NCBI RefSeq assembly: GCF_016598535.1
Contig: NZ_CP066779.1
Coordinates: forward strand, 930,001 to 994,000
Length of the DNA stretch: 64,000 nt
Reading direction: 5' to 3'
Source: Rhodococcus sp. P-2
Lineage (GTDB): Bacteria; Actinomycetota; Actinomycetes; Mycobacteriales; Mycobacteriaceae
In this document: positions 38,110-64,000 of the stretch, in pieces
Position numbering within the stretch: position 1 is the first letter of the stretch
Layout: the number at the start of each line of letters is the position of its first letter
The notes under the pieces: model-generated
The model's input: only the letters and a program-made list of their open reading frames with translations
Told to the model about the DNA's origin: nothing
Databases searched by the model: none
Made by a program: the position numbers and the translations under genes

Positions 38110-38366
38110 ACGACCGCCACCTGCGGTCGAACGGTGTGTACGGAGACCCAACGCTGCATCGAGCAACTCACCTTCGCGTCATACTTCTGAACTGTCACTA
38201 CCGGTCTGTCCAGACTGGACGCCGGGGAACCCACAATTGCATCAGTGGGTTCCCCCAACACATCCAACCCCTACCGCCCATTGTTACAGCCGGTAACACC
38301 GATCCGGGCAACGGCACGATCACCTATGAATTCGGCCACTGGCACGGTCGCCGACGAAGCCCGATC
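38110..38366 (-). promoter_or_regulatory. Gap between NRPS subunits 2 and 1
   Basis: A 257-base gap, long for an NRPS operon. An 11-bp inverted repeat GGGGAACCCAC/GTGGGTTCCCC with a ten-base loop (38224-38234 with 38245-38255) could be an attenuator or terminator. TGTTAC-AGCCG-GTAACA (38282-38298) looks like a small operator. The last subunit may have its own promoter here, but I found no clear -35/-10 pair. Confidence 0.4.
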
Positions 38367-52115
<13,749 letters not shown>

Positions 52116-52204
52116 CAACACTTCCTCCAACTGACGACAGCACGGCGCAGATCCAACGCACGACTGGTCGTACAGATCAACGCCCATGGGGCAAATACTG
52201 CATA

Positions 52205-52515
52205 TTACCCGTCCGTACCGGAACCCTTCCCCAGCGTGGCCTGCGCGTCAGTTATCAAAGACTGGACGAGCGAGGTAATACCGTCGGCGCCTAGTGCCGG
52301 AAGAATGCCCGGAACCAGACCGTTCAGCGAAACCGAGACCAATGCGTCGGCAGTGAGCGCCGCACCCATCGTCTGCTTCATCACAGCCAGTTTTTCGGCC
52401 AGCTGTGTGAAGGTCACCGCGGTGTCACCGTGCGTGAAGGCAACCGCCGTCGGATCTGCTGCGGCGGCCGCTGATGCGAGGTCCGGAAGATCGGCGGCGG
52501 TCTTCGGCTCGGCTG
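52205..52515 (-). other. Adenylation-like tail at the C-terminus of the upstream NRPS
   Basis: About 95 residues after the last C domain resemble only the first part of an A domain ([20 protein letters not shown]) and then stop. No ATP-binding motif is present. It is most similar to the N-terminal 100 residues of the next subunit, so the two may pair. Confidence 0.65.
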
Positions 52516-55500
52516 CCTCGATCAGCGCGCGTTCGAAGTCCGTCACGATGTCGATGGTCCGCAGAACCACCGTCGGATCTGCGGCAACGGCGTCGACCAC
52601 GGCCCGCAACCTGGCCGCGAACAGTTCCATGGTTGCGGCGTCGTACAGATCGGTTGCATAGGTGAATCGCATCCGGATATCGGACAGCGTACCGCCCTCG
52701 TCGAACTCCTCGATACCGGTGAGCTGCAGGTCGAACATCGCCGAGTCGAATCCGTCGTCCACCGCCGACAGTTCGAGCCCTGGCAGCGCAAACGTACCCA
52801 GTGCCATGTTCTGGAACGTGAGCATCACCTGGAACAGCGGTGAGTATGCCTGCGAGCGCTCACGGCCGACCTGCTCGACCAGACGCTCGAAGGGCACGTC
52901 TGCGTTTCCGAACGCCGCGAGGTCCTTCTCCTTCACTTGCTGCAGCAGGTCGACAAACGTGGTTGCCGGTTTCACCTGCGTGCGCAACACCAGCGTGTTG
53001 ACGAACATACCGACCAGGTCGTCCAGGACTCGCTCGCCGCGACCCGCCACCGGTGTACCGATCGCGATGTCGTTCGAGCCGCTGAGCTTGGACAGCAGCA
53101 CCGAGAACGCGGCGTGCACGACCATGAACACGGTCGAGTTCTGCTCACGCGCAATCTCCGCGATTCGACGCGTGGAGTCGGCGCCGAGCGTGAACAGGAA
53201 GTCCGCGCCCTTCATCGACTGCGTTGGTGGACGCGGACGGTCCGTCGGCAGTTCCAGAAGTTCGGGAACGCCGGCAAGTTCCTGCGTCCAGTAGGCAAGC
53301 TGCGTCGACAGTTCACTGTCCGGATCGTCCTCGGAACCCAGAACGTCGCGCTGCCACAACGTGTAATCCGCGTACTGGACTTCGAGCGGAGCCCATTCGG
53401 GTGCCGCTCCCCCGGTACGCGCCGTGTACGCGACCATCGTGTCCCTGATCATCGGTGCCATCGAGAACGCGTCGCCGCTGATGTGGTGGACCACGACGAT
53501 CAGGACATGCTCGGTGGGCGTGATCTGGAACAGGCGAACGCGCAGCGGAACACCGGCAGTGACGTCGAAGCCCTGACCGACGACCTTCGCGACCTCGGCC
53601 CCAATCGTGTCTTCGCCGACATACAGCACGGCCATGTCGACAACGGCTGCCGACTTGGACTGAATCGACTGCGTCGGGCCGTCCCCGAGATCGGGATAGA
53701 ACGTCCGCAGGATCTCGTGGCGAGCAACAAGGTCGGAGACGGCCGACTGCAATGCTGCGACGTCGAGATCGCCGGACATCCGGATCGCGACCGGGATGTT
53801 GTACGCGGCAGACCTGCGGTCTATCTGGTTGAGAACCCACATCCGCTGCTGAGCGAGCGACAACGGAATCTGCGACGGCCGTTCCTGCGCCACCAACTGT
53901 GCCCGCGAACCTGAACCGGCGTGTTCGAGCACCCGCGACGCCAGCAGTCCGACAGTCGACGCTTCGAAGATGATCCGCACCGGAATCTGGGCGTCAAGTG
54001 CCTGACCCAACCTGGCCACGACCTGTGTGGCGATCAGCGAGTTCCCGCCGAGATCGAAGAAGTCGTCGTCCAACCCGACTCGTGGAACGCCCAGGACTTC
54101 GGCAAACACCGAGGCCACGATCTCTTCGACCGGATTGCTCGGGGCACGGAACTCCGTTGCCTCGAATTCGGGTTCCGGCAGCGCCTTTCGATCGATCTTG
54201 CCGTTGATGTTGAGCGGCAATTCGCTCAGCACCATCAACGCCGACGGCACCATGTAACTCGGCAACTCGCGGACGAGTTCCGCCTTCACGCTGTCGACGT
54301 CGACGGTGGCTCCGGCCTGCGGAACGAGGTACCCGACCAGTCGATCCCCCAGTCGCGGATCGGTTTTCGCGACGACAACCGCGGCGTCCACGGACTCAGC
54401 AGCTCTGATAACAGCTTCGATCTCACCGAGTTCGATGCGGTAGCCGCGGATCTTCACCTGGAAGTCGGCACGATCGACGTACTCGAGTTCACCGCCACTG
54501 CGCCAGACAACGAGGTCGCCGGTGCGGTACAGACGTGTGCCCGGTTCTCCGAAGGTGTTGGCGACAAAGCGTTCCGACGTCAGGTCGGCGCGGCCGTGAT
54601 AACCGCGAGCCAACTGGGTTCCGGCCAGGTACAGCTCACCGGTAACTCCGACCGGAACGGGATGCAGTCGCTCGTCGAGCACGTAGACCTGCGTATTCCA
54701 TTCCGGGGCACCGATCGAGACCGACGAGGTGTCGCTCTCGTCCACATCGTGCGCGGTCACTGACACCGCAGCCTCGGTCGGACCGTACAGATTGACGAGT
54801 GCCGAGTCGGACATTTTGCGGAACTCTGCCGCCGTTGCCGCGGGCAAGGCCTCACCGATGGCAAGGACACGCTCGAGCGACTGCGGAAGAGTGCCGTCTG
54901 CTGCGGCCGTCAGCATCGAGAGCATGGACGGCACCGCGTGCAGCGTCGTCACCTTCTCCTGAGCGATGAGCGCCAGCATGTACTCGGCGTCCTTGTGGCC
55001 GTCCGGGTCGGCGATGACCAGGCGGGACCCGGATGTCAACGCGGACCAGAACTCCCAGACCGAGAGGTCGAACGTCGCTGCAGTCTTGAGCAACATTGCG
55101 TCGGTCTGGTCGAGACCGTAGCGATCACGCTTCCACAGAAGCTGATTGACTATCGCGGCGTGGGACAGCGCCACACCCTTCGGCTTGCCGGTCGATCCCG
55201 ACGTGAAGATCACGTACGCGGTATTCGCCGAACGAAGCGGTGCGATCCGCTCGTCGCCGCGCACCGGCGCTCCGGAGACGCGCGACAGATCGAGGGTGTC
55301 GATGAGAAGAACATTGTCGATCCCCGCGAGCGACGGTGCGTCGTTCTCGTTGCTGAGCACGCAGACCGGCGCGGCCATCTCGAGGACGTACCCGGTGCGA
55401 TCGGCCGGATGATCCGGATCGATCGGAACATAACCGCCGCCTGCCTTGGCAACGGCGTACATGCCGATCACCAGGTCGATGGAGCGTCGCATTCCCAATG

Positions 55501-58500
55501 CCACCAACGACTCCGGACCGACACCCAGTTCGATCAGGTGACGGGCGAGCCGGTTGACCTTGTCGTCGAACTCCACATACGTCAGCGATTCGAGCCCGTG
55601 CACCAACGCGACGGAATCACCGTGCGCGGCAACCTGCTGATCGAACAGATCGACCAGTGTCGCCTCGGCGTCGAGTGCCTGCTCCGTTGCATTCCATTCC
55701 TGCAGAACCTGATTCGACTCACGCGGATCGAGCACGTCGATGTCGCCGACCACGATCGACGGATCGGCAACCACCGCTGCCAGAACGGTGTTGAACCGAT
55801 CAGCGAAGGACTGCACTGTCGACTCGTCGAAAAGGTCGTGCGCGTAGCTGAACACGGCCGAGATGCCGGAGGCAACGCCACGCTCGTCGTAGTTGTCACC
55901 GACGATCAACTGCAGATCGAACTGAGCGACACCGTTGTCGATCTCCAGGCCCTTCACCGTGAGACCAGGCAGTTCCAGGCTTGCCTGTTCCATGTTCTGG
56001 AAGAGGAAGCCCACCTGGTAGAGCGGGTGCCGAGCGGTCGAACGTGCCGGGTTGAGAACTTCGACCAGTCGCTCGAACGGAACGTCGGCGTGCGCAAACG
56101 CCTGCAGGTCGTTCTCTCTCACGCGGGCAAGCAGTTCCGTGAAGCTGTCGGAACCGTCGACGTGTGTCCGGAATACCAGAGTATTGACGAACATGCCGAT
56201 CAGATCGTCGAGCGCACGCTCGCCACGGCCCGCGATCGGGGTGCCAACGGCGATGTCGTCGGTGCCGGAAAGGCGCGCCAACAGGACCGCGAATGCCGCG
56301 TGCGTGACCATGAACAAGGTTGTTCCGTGCTCACGGGCCAGTGATGCCAAGCCCTGATGCACTGCTGCATCGATCTCGAAGTGGAGGTAACCCCCACGGT
56401 ACGACTGCGCGGCGGGACGCAGACGGTCCGTCGGCAGGTCCAGCTGATCGGGCAACCCGGCCAAAGCCTGGCTCCAGTAGGCGATCTGCTCGGACGACAC
56501 TGATTCCGGGTCTTCCTCGCTTCCCAGTACCTCACGCTGCCACAAGCTGTAATCCGCGTACTGCACATTCAGCGGAGCCCAACCCGGCGCCGTTCCCTGT
56601 GCCCTGGCCGCGTAGGCCATGACGAGGTCACGGGCGAACGGAGTAGTCGAGGAACCGTCCGCGGCGATGTGGTGCACCACCACGGCAAGGACGTACTCGT
56701 TCTCGGCTAACTGGAACAACCGAATCCGCAGCGGGATTTCGGCCGTCACGTCGAACCTCGTCGACGCCAATTCGACCAGCTTGCCGACAATCTCGGCTTC
56801 CGTGACGCTTTCGACGTCCAATTCCACCGGTGTATGTCCTACCGGTTCGATGACCTGGACCGGTCCCGAATCGGTTTCCGGATACACAGTGCGCAGGGTT
56901 TCATGACGGCCTACTACGTCGCCGATCGCTGCACGCATCGCGCCCAGATCGAGTTCACCGCTCAGTCGCAGAGCAAACGGCATGTTGTAGGCACCGGCGG
57001 AGCCGTCGAACCGGTTGAGGAACCACATACGTTGCTGCGCAAGAGAAAGCGGAATCTCTTCCGGTCGATCCTGAGCTGTCAGCGCAAGGCGGCTTCCTTC
57101 ACCGACGTGTGATTCGAGACGTGCGGCGAGTTCCTGAACGGTGGACGCTTCGAACAGAAGGCGAACCGGTACGGCCGTCTCGAGTTCTTCGGCGATGCGC
57201 ATGACAACCCGAGTCGCGATGAGGGAGTTGCCACCCAACTCGAAGAAATCATCATCCAACCCCACCCGATCAACACCCAACACACCCACAAACGCCGACG
57301 CCACCACCAACTCCACCGACGACACCGGAGCCCGAAACACCCGAGCCTCGAACACCGGCTCCGGCAACAACGCCCGATCCAACTTCCCCGACGAATTAAG
57401 TGGGAACGCATCCAACACCACCACAGCAGCCGGAACCATATAACCCGGAACCCGCTCCCCCACAAACCCCCGCAACACACTCACATCCACAACCGACCCC
57501 ACCGCCGGCACCACATACCCCACCAACTGATCACCCATCGCCGACCCACGCACCACCACCGCAGCCGACAACACCGACCCATGCGACACCAACGCCGCCT
57601 CGATCTCCCCCAACTCGATCCGCTGACCACGGAACTTCACCTGAAAATCAGTACGACCGATGTACTCCAACTCACCAATCGAGTTCCAACGGACAAGATC
57701 CCCCGTCCGATACATCCGCTCACCCGAACCGAACGGCGACGCCACAAACCGATCCGCACTCAAATCCGGACGACCCACATACCCCCGAGCCAACTGCACA
57801 CCCGACAAATACAACTCACCCGCAACACCCACAGCAACCGGCCGAAGGCGCGAATCCAACACAAACACCCGGCAATTCCACTCCGGCACACCAATCGAGA
57901 CCACAGTCCCCGACCCAGCAGCCGTCACATCCGCAAACGTAAACGACACCGCCGCCTCAGTCGGACCATACAAATTATGCAACCGCGCCGACGACACCAA
58001 CCCGAACTCACGCACCGCCTCCACCGGCAACGCCTCACCGATCACCAACACATCACGCAACGAACCCAACAACCCCGGATCCACCAACGACGAAAACGTC
58101 GACAACATCGTCGGCACAAAATCCGTCACCGACACACCCTGATCATCAATCACCGACGCCAAATACCCCGGATCCCGATGACCATCAGCCGACGCCAACA
58201 CCAACACCGCACCCACCCGCAACGGCATGAAAAAACCCCACAACGACACATCGAACGTCGTCGCCGTCTTCTGCAAATACACATCAGACGACGTCAAGCG
58301 ATACTCGCCCTGCATGAACTCCAACTGATTCACAATCGCCGCATGCGAGACCGCCACACCCTTCGGCCGACCCGTCGACCCCGACGTGAAAATCACATAC
58401 GCCGTATCCGACGCCCGCAACGGCGAGCGCCGATCCACATCAGAAACCCGCGCACCCGAAAAACCAGACACATCAACAACATCCACACACACAACCCGAC

Positions 58501-61500
58501 GACCCGACGCCACGAAACCATCACGCTCCGTCGACACCACACACACCGGATCCGCCGAATCCAACACATACTCATTACGCGAAGACGGCGCATCAGGATC
58601 CAACGGCACCCACGCCCCACCCGCACGCACAATCGCATACAAACCAACCAACAAATCAACCGACCGCCGAACAGCCAACCCCACCAACGACTCCGGCCCA
58701 ACACCCAAACCAATCAAATAACGCGCAAACCTATTAACCCTCTCATCGAACTCCCCATACGAAAGCACCACATCCCCACACACCACCGCACGCGAACCCG
58801 AACAAACCCCCACCACAGAATCAAAACCATCCAACAACAACCCACCCACAACCGGACGAGACGTGTCGTTCCACGACTCGAGCACCAAAGCACGCTCAGG
58901 CGCCGTCATGACCTCGACGTCACCGACCGCAGTGGACGGCGTTTCACCGATTTCTGTCAGCAGAGTCTCGAGGCGACCCAGCAGGGCCTGCGCGTACGAC
59001 TCGTCGAAGAAGTCGGGTAGGTAACGAAGCGTCAGGTGCAGTTGATCGTCGAGACCGATCAGCAGTGTGAGCGGGTAGTTCGTGGAATCGTCGGAGGCGA
59101 CATCGTCGATCACCATGCCGTCCAAGAACTCTGCTTGCGCTGCAAGACCGTCACGGTCGACCGGGTAGGACTCGAAGATCACCAGAGTGTCGAAGAGTCC
59201 GCCGACGCCCGCGGCGCTCTGCACATCGGTCAGGCCGAGGTAATGGTGATCGAGCAATCCCGCCTGTTCGATCTGAACCCGAGAGAGCAATGCCTCGACG
59301 GACTCGGCCAGATCCAGTTGGACACGCACGGGCAGCGTGTTGATGAACAGACCCACCATCTTCTCGACGCTGTCGAGTTGTGGCGGACGGCCGGAGACCG
59401 TGGCACCGAAGACAATGTCCTGGCGACCGGTCATGCGTCCCAGCAGAATTGCCCAGGCAGCCTGGACGATCGTGTTGGCGGTAACGCCGGTCCTCGATGC
59501 CAAACCGGTCAGTGTCGCGGTCACCGATTCGCTGAGCGAGATCTGCAACTTCTGCGACAGCGCACTGAATTCCTGACCAACGACGGTGGGAGCCAACAAC
59601 GTCGGCTCTTCGACGCCGCCCAACGCTTTCGCCCAGGCATCCATGGACACACTGCGATCCTGCTGGACCAGCCACGCGAGGTAGTTCCGGTAGCTCAGTG
59701 ACCGCGTCTGAGCGGGAATGTTCCCACGCATGGCGTAGTGGCCGAGGAGCGTCTGGAGCAGCAGCGGCATGGACCAGCCGTCGAGGATGATGTGGTGGTT
59801 TGCCACAACAAGGCGGTATTCGCTCGCCGCGATCTTGATCAGCGTGAACTTGATCAACGGCGGGTTCGACATGTCGAAGTGCGTGGCCTGGTCCTCGACA
59901 AGAATCCGATCCAACTCGCGGCGTCGTTCTTCGCTGTCAGCGATTGTGGTGAGATCCAGTTCGCGCCACGGCACGTCGATGTCACCGAGAACTACCTGGA
60001 CCGGCGTACCCGTTCCGTCGACCACAAATGCGGTGCGCAGGTTCGGGTGACGATCGATGATGGCCTGTGCTGCGGCGTGGAGGCGATCCGCGTCGACGCG
60101 GCCGGACAGCGAGAGAACCATCTGCACGGAGTACAGGTCGACGGTGGACTCGGCCATGACAGCGTGGAACAGCAGACCCGACTGCAGCGGAGCCAGCGGC
60201 CAGACGTCCTGCACCGCGGGGAAACGCTGCTCGAACCCGTCGAGATCCTGCTGGGTCAGCGTTACCAGCGGCACGTCCGACGGCGTGAGTCCGCCTGCGC
60301 CGACGGCCTGTGCGTGCTGCGCCAGCGCTGTGAGTGCTCCGACCCACAGGTCGGCCAGGGCTTGCACCTCGGTGGCGCTCAGCAATCCGTTCGGGAAGGC
60401 AAACGACGCTTCGAGCACCGCGCCGTCAGGGCCGTCGTTGACGATGGCATTGATGTCGACAACCTTGTTGGCCGGCATGTCCGGGTCTTCCGGCGCAGCG
60501 ACATCGGAGAAGTCGCGTGCCGGAATCCATCCGAGGCCTTGCGCTGCAGCCGGAATATCCTCCGCCACAATGCGACCCAGGTAGTTGAAGCTGACCTGCC
60601 CGCTGCTCAGCTTCGACAGCTCAGTGCAGGTGTCGTCGTTGACGTACCGCAGCAGTCCGTAGCCGACACCCTTGTCGGGAGCGGCGAGCAACTGCTCCTT
60701 GACTGCCTTGATCGCCGCTCCCGCAGCAACTCCGGCGTCGAAGGCGTCGTCGATGTCGATACCGGCAAGGTCGAGTGCGACGGGGAAGGCCGCCGTGAAC
60801 CAGCCGACGGTGCGTGAGAGATCGGCACCCGGGACGACGCCCTCTTCGCGGCCGTGGCCCTCGAGCTGGAGCAGTGCCGCTTCGCTGTCGATGCCCCGCT
60901 CACGGCGCCAGCGCACCAGTGCCAGAGCAAGTCCGGCCAGCAAACCGTCGTTGGCTCCGCCGCGGAACACCTCGGGCAGAGTTGTCAGCAGGGTTTCAGT
61001 GACGCCTGTGGGCACCTCCACGCGCACACGCTCGACTGTTGCCGCAACGTCGACGGACGGATCGAACGCCCGCGAACCGAGAATCGGGTCTGGAGTCGAC
61101 AGCGTCTTGCGCCAACGTGGCAGTTCTGCCAGTCGCTTGTCTGATCGTGATTCCGCAGCGAGCGAGTGCGCCCAGGTACGCATGGACGTGCCCGTCGGTT
61201 CAAGCACGGGTGCACTTCCGCCACTGCGCTGAGCCCACGCGGAAATCAAGTCCGGCACGATGATTCGCCAGGAGACGCCGTCGACGATCAGGTGATGCGC
61301 AGCCATGATCAATCGGCCGGTGCGTGTGTCACCGAAGTCGATCCACACGAACTGAGCCATGACACCGGCGGCCGGATCCAACCGGCCGAGAGCGTCGTCG
61401 AGAGCACCCGACGCGATGGCCGTCAGGTCTGCGCCCGAAATCGCGGGGTCCACCAGCACCCGTCGCACCAAAGAATCAACGTCGACGGTTCCGGGCGCGG

Positions 61501-64000
61501 ACACAGCCATGCCCGGACCACGCTGATCATCGACCAGACGCGAACGGAACATGTCGTGGTGATTGATGACGGCAGCCAGTGTGTCGACAACACCGGTCCG
61601 GTCGATGCCGAGCGGCAACTCCAGCGTCAACAACTGGTTGAAACGCTGGAAGCTGCCGGGCCGTTCGAACATGAATCGCTTGATCGGCGTGAGCGGCATC
61701 CAACCGATGCCGCCGCCTTCGATCTCGGCGAGAACAGTGATCGCATCGGCGTCGGAGCCGAAGACGGCAACCTCGGCCAACTCAGCCACCGTCTTGTTCT
61801 CGAACACGTCCTTGGGCGTGAACAGAACACCGCGGGCCTTGGCCCGGGACACCAACTGGATCGACATGATCGAGTCTCCGCCCTGAGCGAAGAACGAATC
61901 GTCGGTACCGATCTGATCGAGGCCGAGAACGTCGGCAAAGACCTCGCTGAGGACGCGTTCCATCTCGGTCGTGGGAGCGCGGAACTCCTTGACCTCGAAT
62001 ACCGGCTCCGGCAGAGCCTTTCGGTCCAGCTTGCCGGCCGGGGTCAGCGGCATGTCGGTCAGAACCATGATCGACGCAGGCACCATGTGCGCCGGCAGAG
62101 TGCGTGAAACGAACTCACTCAGATCCGCCGAGCTGACAGCAGATTCCTTGCCGACAAACACGTACGACACCAGCGCCGGAGCACCGGACGTCAGCGTGGT
62201 GCCCATCGTCGCGGCGAACTCGACGTCCGAATGTGCCGTCAGTGCCGCGTCGATCTCACCGAGCTCGATACGGAACCCACGGATCTTCACCTGGAAGTCG
62301 TTGCGGCCCACGTACTCAACCTGGTAACGGTCAGTCCAACGCACAACATCACCGGTGCGGTACATGCGCTCACCGGACAGGCCGTGCGGGTTGGCAACAA
62401 AGCGATCCGCGCTCAATCCCGGGCGGCGATGGTATCCGCGGGTGACCTGGGGACCCGACAGGTACAGCTCACCGGCAACGCCAACCGGAACGGGCTGCAG
62501 ACGTGTGTCGAGAACAAACGCGGCCATGTCGCCGATGGTTTCGCCGATGGTCATCCGGTCGCCCGGCATCAGCGGCACACTGACATTGGTGACGATAGTG
62601 GTCTCGGTGGGACCGTAGACATTGAGGAACGTACGTCGACGGTTCGGCTGATCCGCCCACTTGGCCATCAACTCCGGCGAGTACGCCTCACCGCCGACAC
62701 CAACCACCTCGAGATCGTTCAGGCCAGACGGATCCATGGAAGCCAACGCCGCGGGCGTGATGAAGGCATGTGTGACGCGTTCGGACTTGAACAGCGCGGT
62801 CAATTCGTCGCCGCCGAAGATCGATGTCGGGACGATCACCATGGCAGCGCCTGTCGCGACAGCCAGGAACAGTTCGAGCATCGACGCGTCGAAACTCGGT
62901 GACGCGAAGTGCAGCGTGCGGGAGTTCGGCGTCACCAGGTAGTGCTGTGCCTGCGTTGCGCTGAAGCTCGCGAGGCCTGCTCCCGTAGCAACAACACCCT
63001 TGGGCAAGCCTGTTGTGCCCGACGTGTAGATCACCCAGGCCGGATGCGCCGGAAGGACGAGGCGCACACGCTCATCTTCACGAATCGGTGAACTATCCTG
63101 CGTTGCCATCAATTCCGCGCAAACAGCACTGTCGATCGCAAGCCACTCGACGGTGTCGGTAAGCCCTGCGAGTTCAGCTTCGAGAGTCAGACCGACCGAG
63201 ACGCCCGAGTCGGAGACCATATGCGCGATGCGGTCAGCCGGGTAGTGCGGATCGATGGGAACAACGGCGGCGCCTGTCTTGGATACCGCCCACACCAGCA
63301 GGACCGATTCGATAGAACGCGGAATCGACACTGCGACCAGGTCTTCGGCGCCCAGACCGCGAGCGATCAGGACGCGGGCGAGGCGCGACGACCACTCGTC
63401 GACCTCGGCGTACGTCATCGACCGATCCTGGTAGCGGAGAGCTTCGTTGGAGGGATACAGCAACGCGGTCTCGGCCAGGATGTCGGCCAACGGCTTCGGC
63501 TCGATGCCCGAGGACGCTCGGCGACTGGTCAATTCGATACGCTCAGGCGCTTCGAGGATGTTGATGTCGCCGACAGCCTGCGTCGCATCCACGGCGACGG
63601 CCTCGAGAATTCTAGTCAACCGCTCGGCGAAGGAGACAACTGTCCCCTCGTCGAAGAGATCCGTCGCATAGGTGAAGGTCGCCGTCATGCCGTGACCATC
63701 GGCAGCTTCCACCAGAGTCAACTGAAGGTCGAACTTCGCTACAGTTTCCGCGATATCGAATTCAGTGATATCGAGTCCCGGCAACGTCAGGTTATTCTGC
63801 CCCAGGTTCTGAAATGCCAAGGCAACCTGGAACAACGGGTTGTGAGCCTGCGAACGAACCGGATCGAGTACCTCGACCAGCCGCTCGAACGGCACGTCTG
63901 CGTGAGCGAAAGCCGCGAGATCACTCTCACGCGCCGACGTCAGCAGATCGAGGAAACACATCCCCGGATCGACGTCGGTACGCAGCACGAGCGTGTTGAC
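52205..64000 (-). CDS. Non-ribosomal peptide synthetase, upstream subunit, 5' end beyond window (C-A-T-E-C-A-T-C-A-T-C)
   Basis: More than 3,930 residues are visible. The frame is open through the right edge and enters inside a C domain. Order: C end (64000-63560), A1 with pocket Asp at 62888-62890, T1 of the E-type GGDSIM (61871), E domain (about 61720-60250; [27 protein letters not shown]), DCL-like C with HHIILDG, A2 (the second cassette copy), T2, C, A3, T3 (54038), C, then a 95-residue A-like tail. Hand-read codes: A1 DALFGGVIVK, A2 DVWDLILVSK, A3 DLWHLILVSK, none assignable. The residue loaded by A1 is epimerised to D. The final C domain reads HHISGDA instead of HHxxxDG. Confidence 0.96.
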   Translation of the reverse strand, partial: VNTLVLRTDVDPGMCFLDLLTSARESDLAAFAHADVPFERLVEVLDPVRSQAHNPLFQVALAFQNLGQNNLTLPGLDITEFDIAETVAKFDLQLTLVEAADGHGMTATFTYATDLFDEGTVVSFAERLTRILEAVAVDATQAVGDINILEAPERIELTSRRASSGIEPKPLADILAETALLYPSNEALRYQDRSMTYAEVDEWSSRLARVLIARGLGAEDLVAVSIPRSIESVLLVWAVSKTGAAVVPIDPHYPADRIAHMVSDSGVSVGLTLEAELAGLTDTVEWLAIDSAVCAELMATQDSSPIREDERVRLVLPAHPAWVIYTSGTTGLPKGVVATGAGLASFSATQAQHYLVTPNSRTLHFASPSFDASMLELFLAVATGAAMVIVPTSIFGGDELTALFKSERVTHAFITPAALASMDPSGLNDLEVVGVGGEAYSPELMAKWADQPNRRRTFLNVYGPTETTIVTNVSVPLMPGDRMTIGETIGDMAAFVLDTRLQPVPVGVAGELYLSGPQVTRGYHRRPGLSADRFVANPHGLSGERMYRTGDVVRWTDRYQVEYVGRNDFQVKIRGFRIELGEIDAALTAHSDVEFAATMGTTLTSGAPALVSYVFVGKESAVSSADLSEFVSRTLPAHMVPASIMVLTDMPLTPAGKLDRKALPEPVFEVKEFRAPTTEMERVLSEVFADVLGLDQIGTDDSFFAQGGDSIMSIQLVSRAKARGVLFTPKDVFENKTVAELAEVAVFGSDADAITVLAEIEGGGIGWMPLTPIKRFMFERPGSFQRFNQLLTLELPLGIDRTGVVDTLAAVINHHDMFRSRLVDDQRGPGMAVSAPGTVDVDSLVRRVLVDPAISGADLTAIASGALDDALGRLDPAAGVMAQFVWIDFGDTRTGRLIMAAHHLIVDGVSWRIIVPDLISAWAQRSGGSAPVLEPTGTSMRTWAHSLAAESRSDKRLAELPRWRKTLSTPDPILGSRAFDPSVDVAATVERVRVEVPTGVTETLLTTLPEVFRGGANDGLLAGLALALVRWRRERGIDSEAALLQLEGHGREEGVVPGADLSRTVGWFTAAFPVALDLAGIDIDDAFDAGVAAGAAIKAVKEQLLAAPDKGVGYGLLRYVNDDTCTELSKLSSGQVSFNYLGRIVAEDIPAAAQGLGWIPARDFSDVAAPEDPDMPANKVVDINAIVNDGPDGAVLEASFAFPNGLLSATEVQALADLWVGALTALAQHAQAVGAGGLTPSDVPLVTLTQQDLDGFEQRFPAVQDVWPLAPLQSGLLFHAVMAESTVDLYSVQMVLSLSGRVDADRLHAAAQAIIDRHPNLRTAFVVDGTGTPVQVVLGDIDVPWRELDLTTIADSEERRRELDRILVEDQATHFDMSNPPLIKFTLIKIAASEYRLVVANHHIILDGWSMPLLLQTLLGHYAMRGNIPAQTRSLSYRNYLAWLVQQDRSVSMDAWAKALGGVEEPTLLAPTVVGQEFSALSQKLQISLSESVTATLTGLASRTGVTANTIVQAAWAILLGRMTGRQDIVFGATVSGRPPQLDSVEKMVGLFINTLPVRVQLDLAESVEALLSRVQIEQAGLLDHHYLGLTDVQSAAGVGGLFDTLVIFESYPVDRDGLAAQAEFLDGMVIDDVASDDSTNYPLTLLIGLDDQLHLTLRYLPDFFDESYAQALLGRLETLLTEIGETPSTAVGDVEVMTAPERALVLESWNDTSRPVVGGLLLDGFDSVVGVCSGSRAVVCGDVVLSYGEFDERVNRFARYLIGLGVGPESLVGLAVRRSVDLLVGLYAIVRAGGAWVPLDPDAPSSRNEYVLDSADPVCVVSTERDGFVASGRRVVCVDVVDVSGFSGARVSDVDRRSPLRASDTAYVIFTSGSTGRPKGVAVSHAAIVNQLEFMQGEYRLTSSDVYLQKTATTFDVSLWGFFMPLRVGAVLVLASADGHRDPGYLASVIDDQGVSVTDFVPTMLSTFSSLVDPGLLGSLRDVLVIGEALPVEAVREFGLVSSARLHNLYGPTEAAVSFTFADVTAAGSGTVVSIGVPEWNCRVFVLDSRLRPVAVGVAGELYLSGVQLARGYVGRPDLSADRFVASPFGSGERMYRTGDLVRWNSIGELEYIGRTDFQVKFRGQRIELGEIEAALVSHGSVLSAAVVVRGSAMGDQLVGYVVPAVGSVVDVSVLRGFVGERVPGYMVPAAVVVLDAFPLNSSGKLDRALLPEPVFEARVFRAPVSSVELVVASAFVGVLGVDRVGLDDDFFELGGNSLIATRVVMRIAEELETAVPVRLLFEASTVQELAARLESHVGEGSRLALTAQDRPEEIPLSLAQQRMWFLNRFDGSAGAYNMPFALRLSGELDLGAMRAAIGDVVGRHETLRTVYPETDSGPVQVIEPVGHTPVELDVESVTEAEIVGKLVELASTRFDVTAEIPLRIRLFQLAENEYVLAVVVHHIAADGSSTTPFARDLVMAYAARAQGTAPGWAPLNVQYADYSLWQREVLGSEEDPESVSSEQIAYWSQALAGLPDQLDLPTDRLRPAAQSYRGGYLHFEIDAAVHQGLASLAREHGTTLFMVTHAAFAVLLARLSGTDDIAVGTPIAGRGERALDDLIGMFVNTLVFRTHVDGSDSFTELLARVRENDLQAFAHADVPFERLVEVLNPARSTARHPLYQVGFLFQNMEQASLELPGLTVKGLEIDNGVAQFDLQLIVGDNYDERGVASGISAVFSYAHDLFDESTVQSFADRFNTVLAAVVADPSIVVGDIDVLDPRESNQVLQEWNATEQALDAEATLVDLFDQQVAAHGDSVALVHGLESLTYVEFDDKVNRLARHLIELGVGPESLVALGMRRSIDLVIGMYAVAKAGGGYVPIDPDHPADRTGYVLEMAAPVCVLSNENDAPSLAGIDNVLLIDTLDLSRVSGAPVRGDERIAPLRSANTAYVIFTSGSTGKPKGVALSHAAIVNQLLWKRDRYGLDQTDAMLLKTAATFDLSVWEFWSALTSGSRLVIADPDGHKDAEYMLALIAQEKVTTLHAVPSMLSMLTAAADGTLPQSLERVLAIGEALPAATAAEFRKMSDSALVNLYGPTEAAVSVTAHDVDESDTSSVSIGAPEWNTQVYVLDERLHPVPVGVTGELYLAGTQLARGYHGRADLTSERFVANTFGEPGTRLYRTGDLVVWRSGGELEYVDRADFQVKIRGYRIELGEIEAVIRAAESVDAAVVVAKTDPRLGDRLVGYLVPQAGATVDVDSVKAELVRELPSYMVPSALMVLSELPLNINGKIDRKALPEPEFEATEFRAPSNPVEEIVASVFAEVLGVPRVGLDDDFFDLGGNSLIATQVVARLGQALDAQIPVRIIFEASTVGLLASRVLEHAGSGSRAQLVAQERPSQIPLSLAQQRMWVLNQIDRRSAAYNIPVAIRMSGDLDVAALQSAVSDLVARHEILRTFYPDLGDGPTQSIQSKSAAVVDMAVLYVGEDTIGAEVAKVVGQGFDVTAGVPLRVRLFQITPTEHVLIVVVHHISGDAFSMAPMIRDTMVAYTARTGGAAPEWAPLEVQYADYTLWQRDVLGSEDDPDSELSTQLAYWTQELAGVPELLELPTDRPRPPTQSMKGADFLFTLGADSTRRIAEIAREQNSTVFMVVHAAFSVLLSKLSGSNDIAIGTPVAGRGERVLDDLVGMFVNTLVLRTQVKPATTFVDLLQQVKEKDLAAFGNADVPFERLVEQVGRERSQAYSPLFQVMLTFQNMALGTFALPGLELSAVDDGFDSAMFDLQLTGIEEFDEGGTLSDIRMRFTYATDLYDAATMELFAARLRAVVDAVAADPTVVLRTIDIVTDFERALIEAAEPKTAADLPDLASAAAAADPTAVAFTHGDTAVTFTQLAEKLAVMKQTMGAALTADALVSVSLNGLVPGILPALGADGITSLVQSLITDAQATLGKGSGTDG
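57214..58930 (-). repeat. A-T cassette, upstream copy of the 1,717-bp duplication
   Basis: Same block as 33180-34896, with identical boundaries from the C-A linker to the T-domain serine. This copy keeps the consensus features lost in the other: LQKT, and FDVSLW with the pocket Asp codon at 58250-58252. It shares the same unusual C-poor coding-strand composition. It follows a DCL-type C domain, whereas the other copy follows an LCL-type one. Confidence 0.95.

Noticed and set aside
57581-59020. Plus-strand Arg/His/Thr-rich frame of 479 codons (and its twin at 33547-34899)
   Set aside because: Antisense to the duplicated A-T cassette. The odd HRRTHR-type translation just reflects the skewed C/A-rich plus strand.

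Overview
The window looks like chromosomal DNA of a mycolic-acid actinobacterium, most likely Rhodococcus (erythropolis/qingshengii-like). The evidence is a G+C of roughly 60-63% by eye, frequent GTG and TTG starts, the actinobacterial order rpsJ...rplQ-truA, zinc-type S14, a short adenylate kinase and an antigen-85-like mycolyltransferase. Genus and species are inferred, because no 16S or marker search was possible.

Region 1 (1-2515): the tail of an unidentified gene, then an FMN reductase and a TetR regulator in one minus-strand unit. These diverge from an acyl-CoA dehydrogenase across a short gap that holds repeated ACAGTACT operator-like boxes.

Region 2 (2527-20760, minus strand): truA and the whole S10-spc-alpha ribosomal protein region with secY, adk, map, infA and rpoA. 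Strong hairpins split it into about six transcription units: rpsJ to rpsQ; rplN to rpsN; rpsH to rplO; secY-adk-map; infA-rpmJ-rpsM-rpsK-rpsD; rpoA-rplQ(-truA). Readable -35/-10 promoters precede rplN, rpsH and (more weakly) infA.

Region 3 (20761-32254): a DUF4442-type thioesterase followed by the tailoring and export half of a biosynthetic cluster. papB-papA-papC (4-amino-4-deoxychorismate pathway to 4-aminophenylpyruvate) and an AurF/CmlI-like di-iron N-oxygenase form one compact plus-strand unit. A convergent GT2 glycosyltransferase, a DrrA-type ATPase with two ABC-2 permeases, a secreted mycolyltransferase-like esterase and a convergent histidine phosphatase follow.

Region 4 (32251-64000, minus strand): three very large NRPS genes read right to left. 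The upstream one is cut by the window edge. Their domain order is [C]-A-T-E-C-A-T-C-A-T-C / A-T-C-A-T-C-A-T-C-A-T-C / A-T-C-A-T-TE, giving at least nine modules and one epimerised residue. Hand-read specificity codes match Ser, Ser and Thr exactly at modules 4, 6 and 7. Both subunit boundaries fall between C and A rather than after T, and the facing ends carry degenerate adenylation-domain fragments. One A-T cassette is present twice (1,717 bp, about 14 differences). The downstream copy has lost the amino-group-binding Asp of the substrate pocket.

Taken together, regions 3 and 4 look like one cluster making a peptide of nine or more residues with a p-amino- or p-nitro-phenylalanine-derived unit, exported by the Drr-type transporter. 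I know of no described product with this gene set, but no database was searched.
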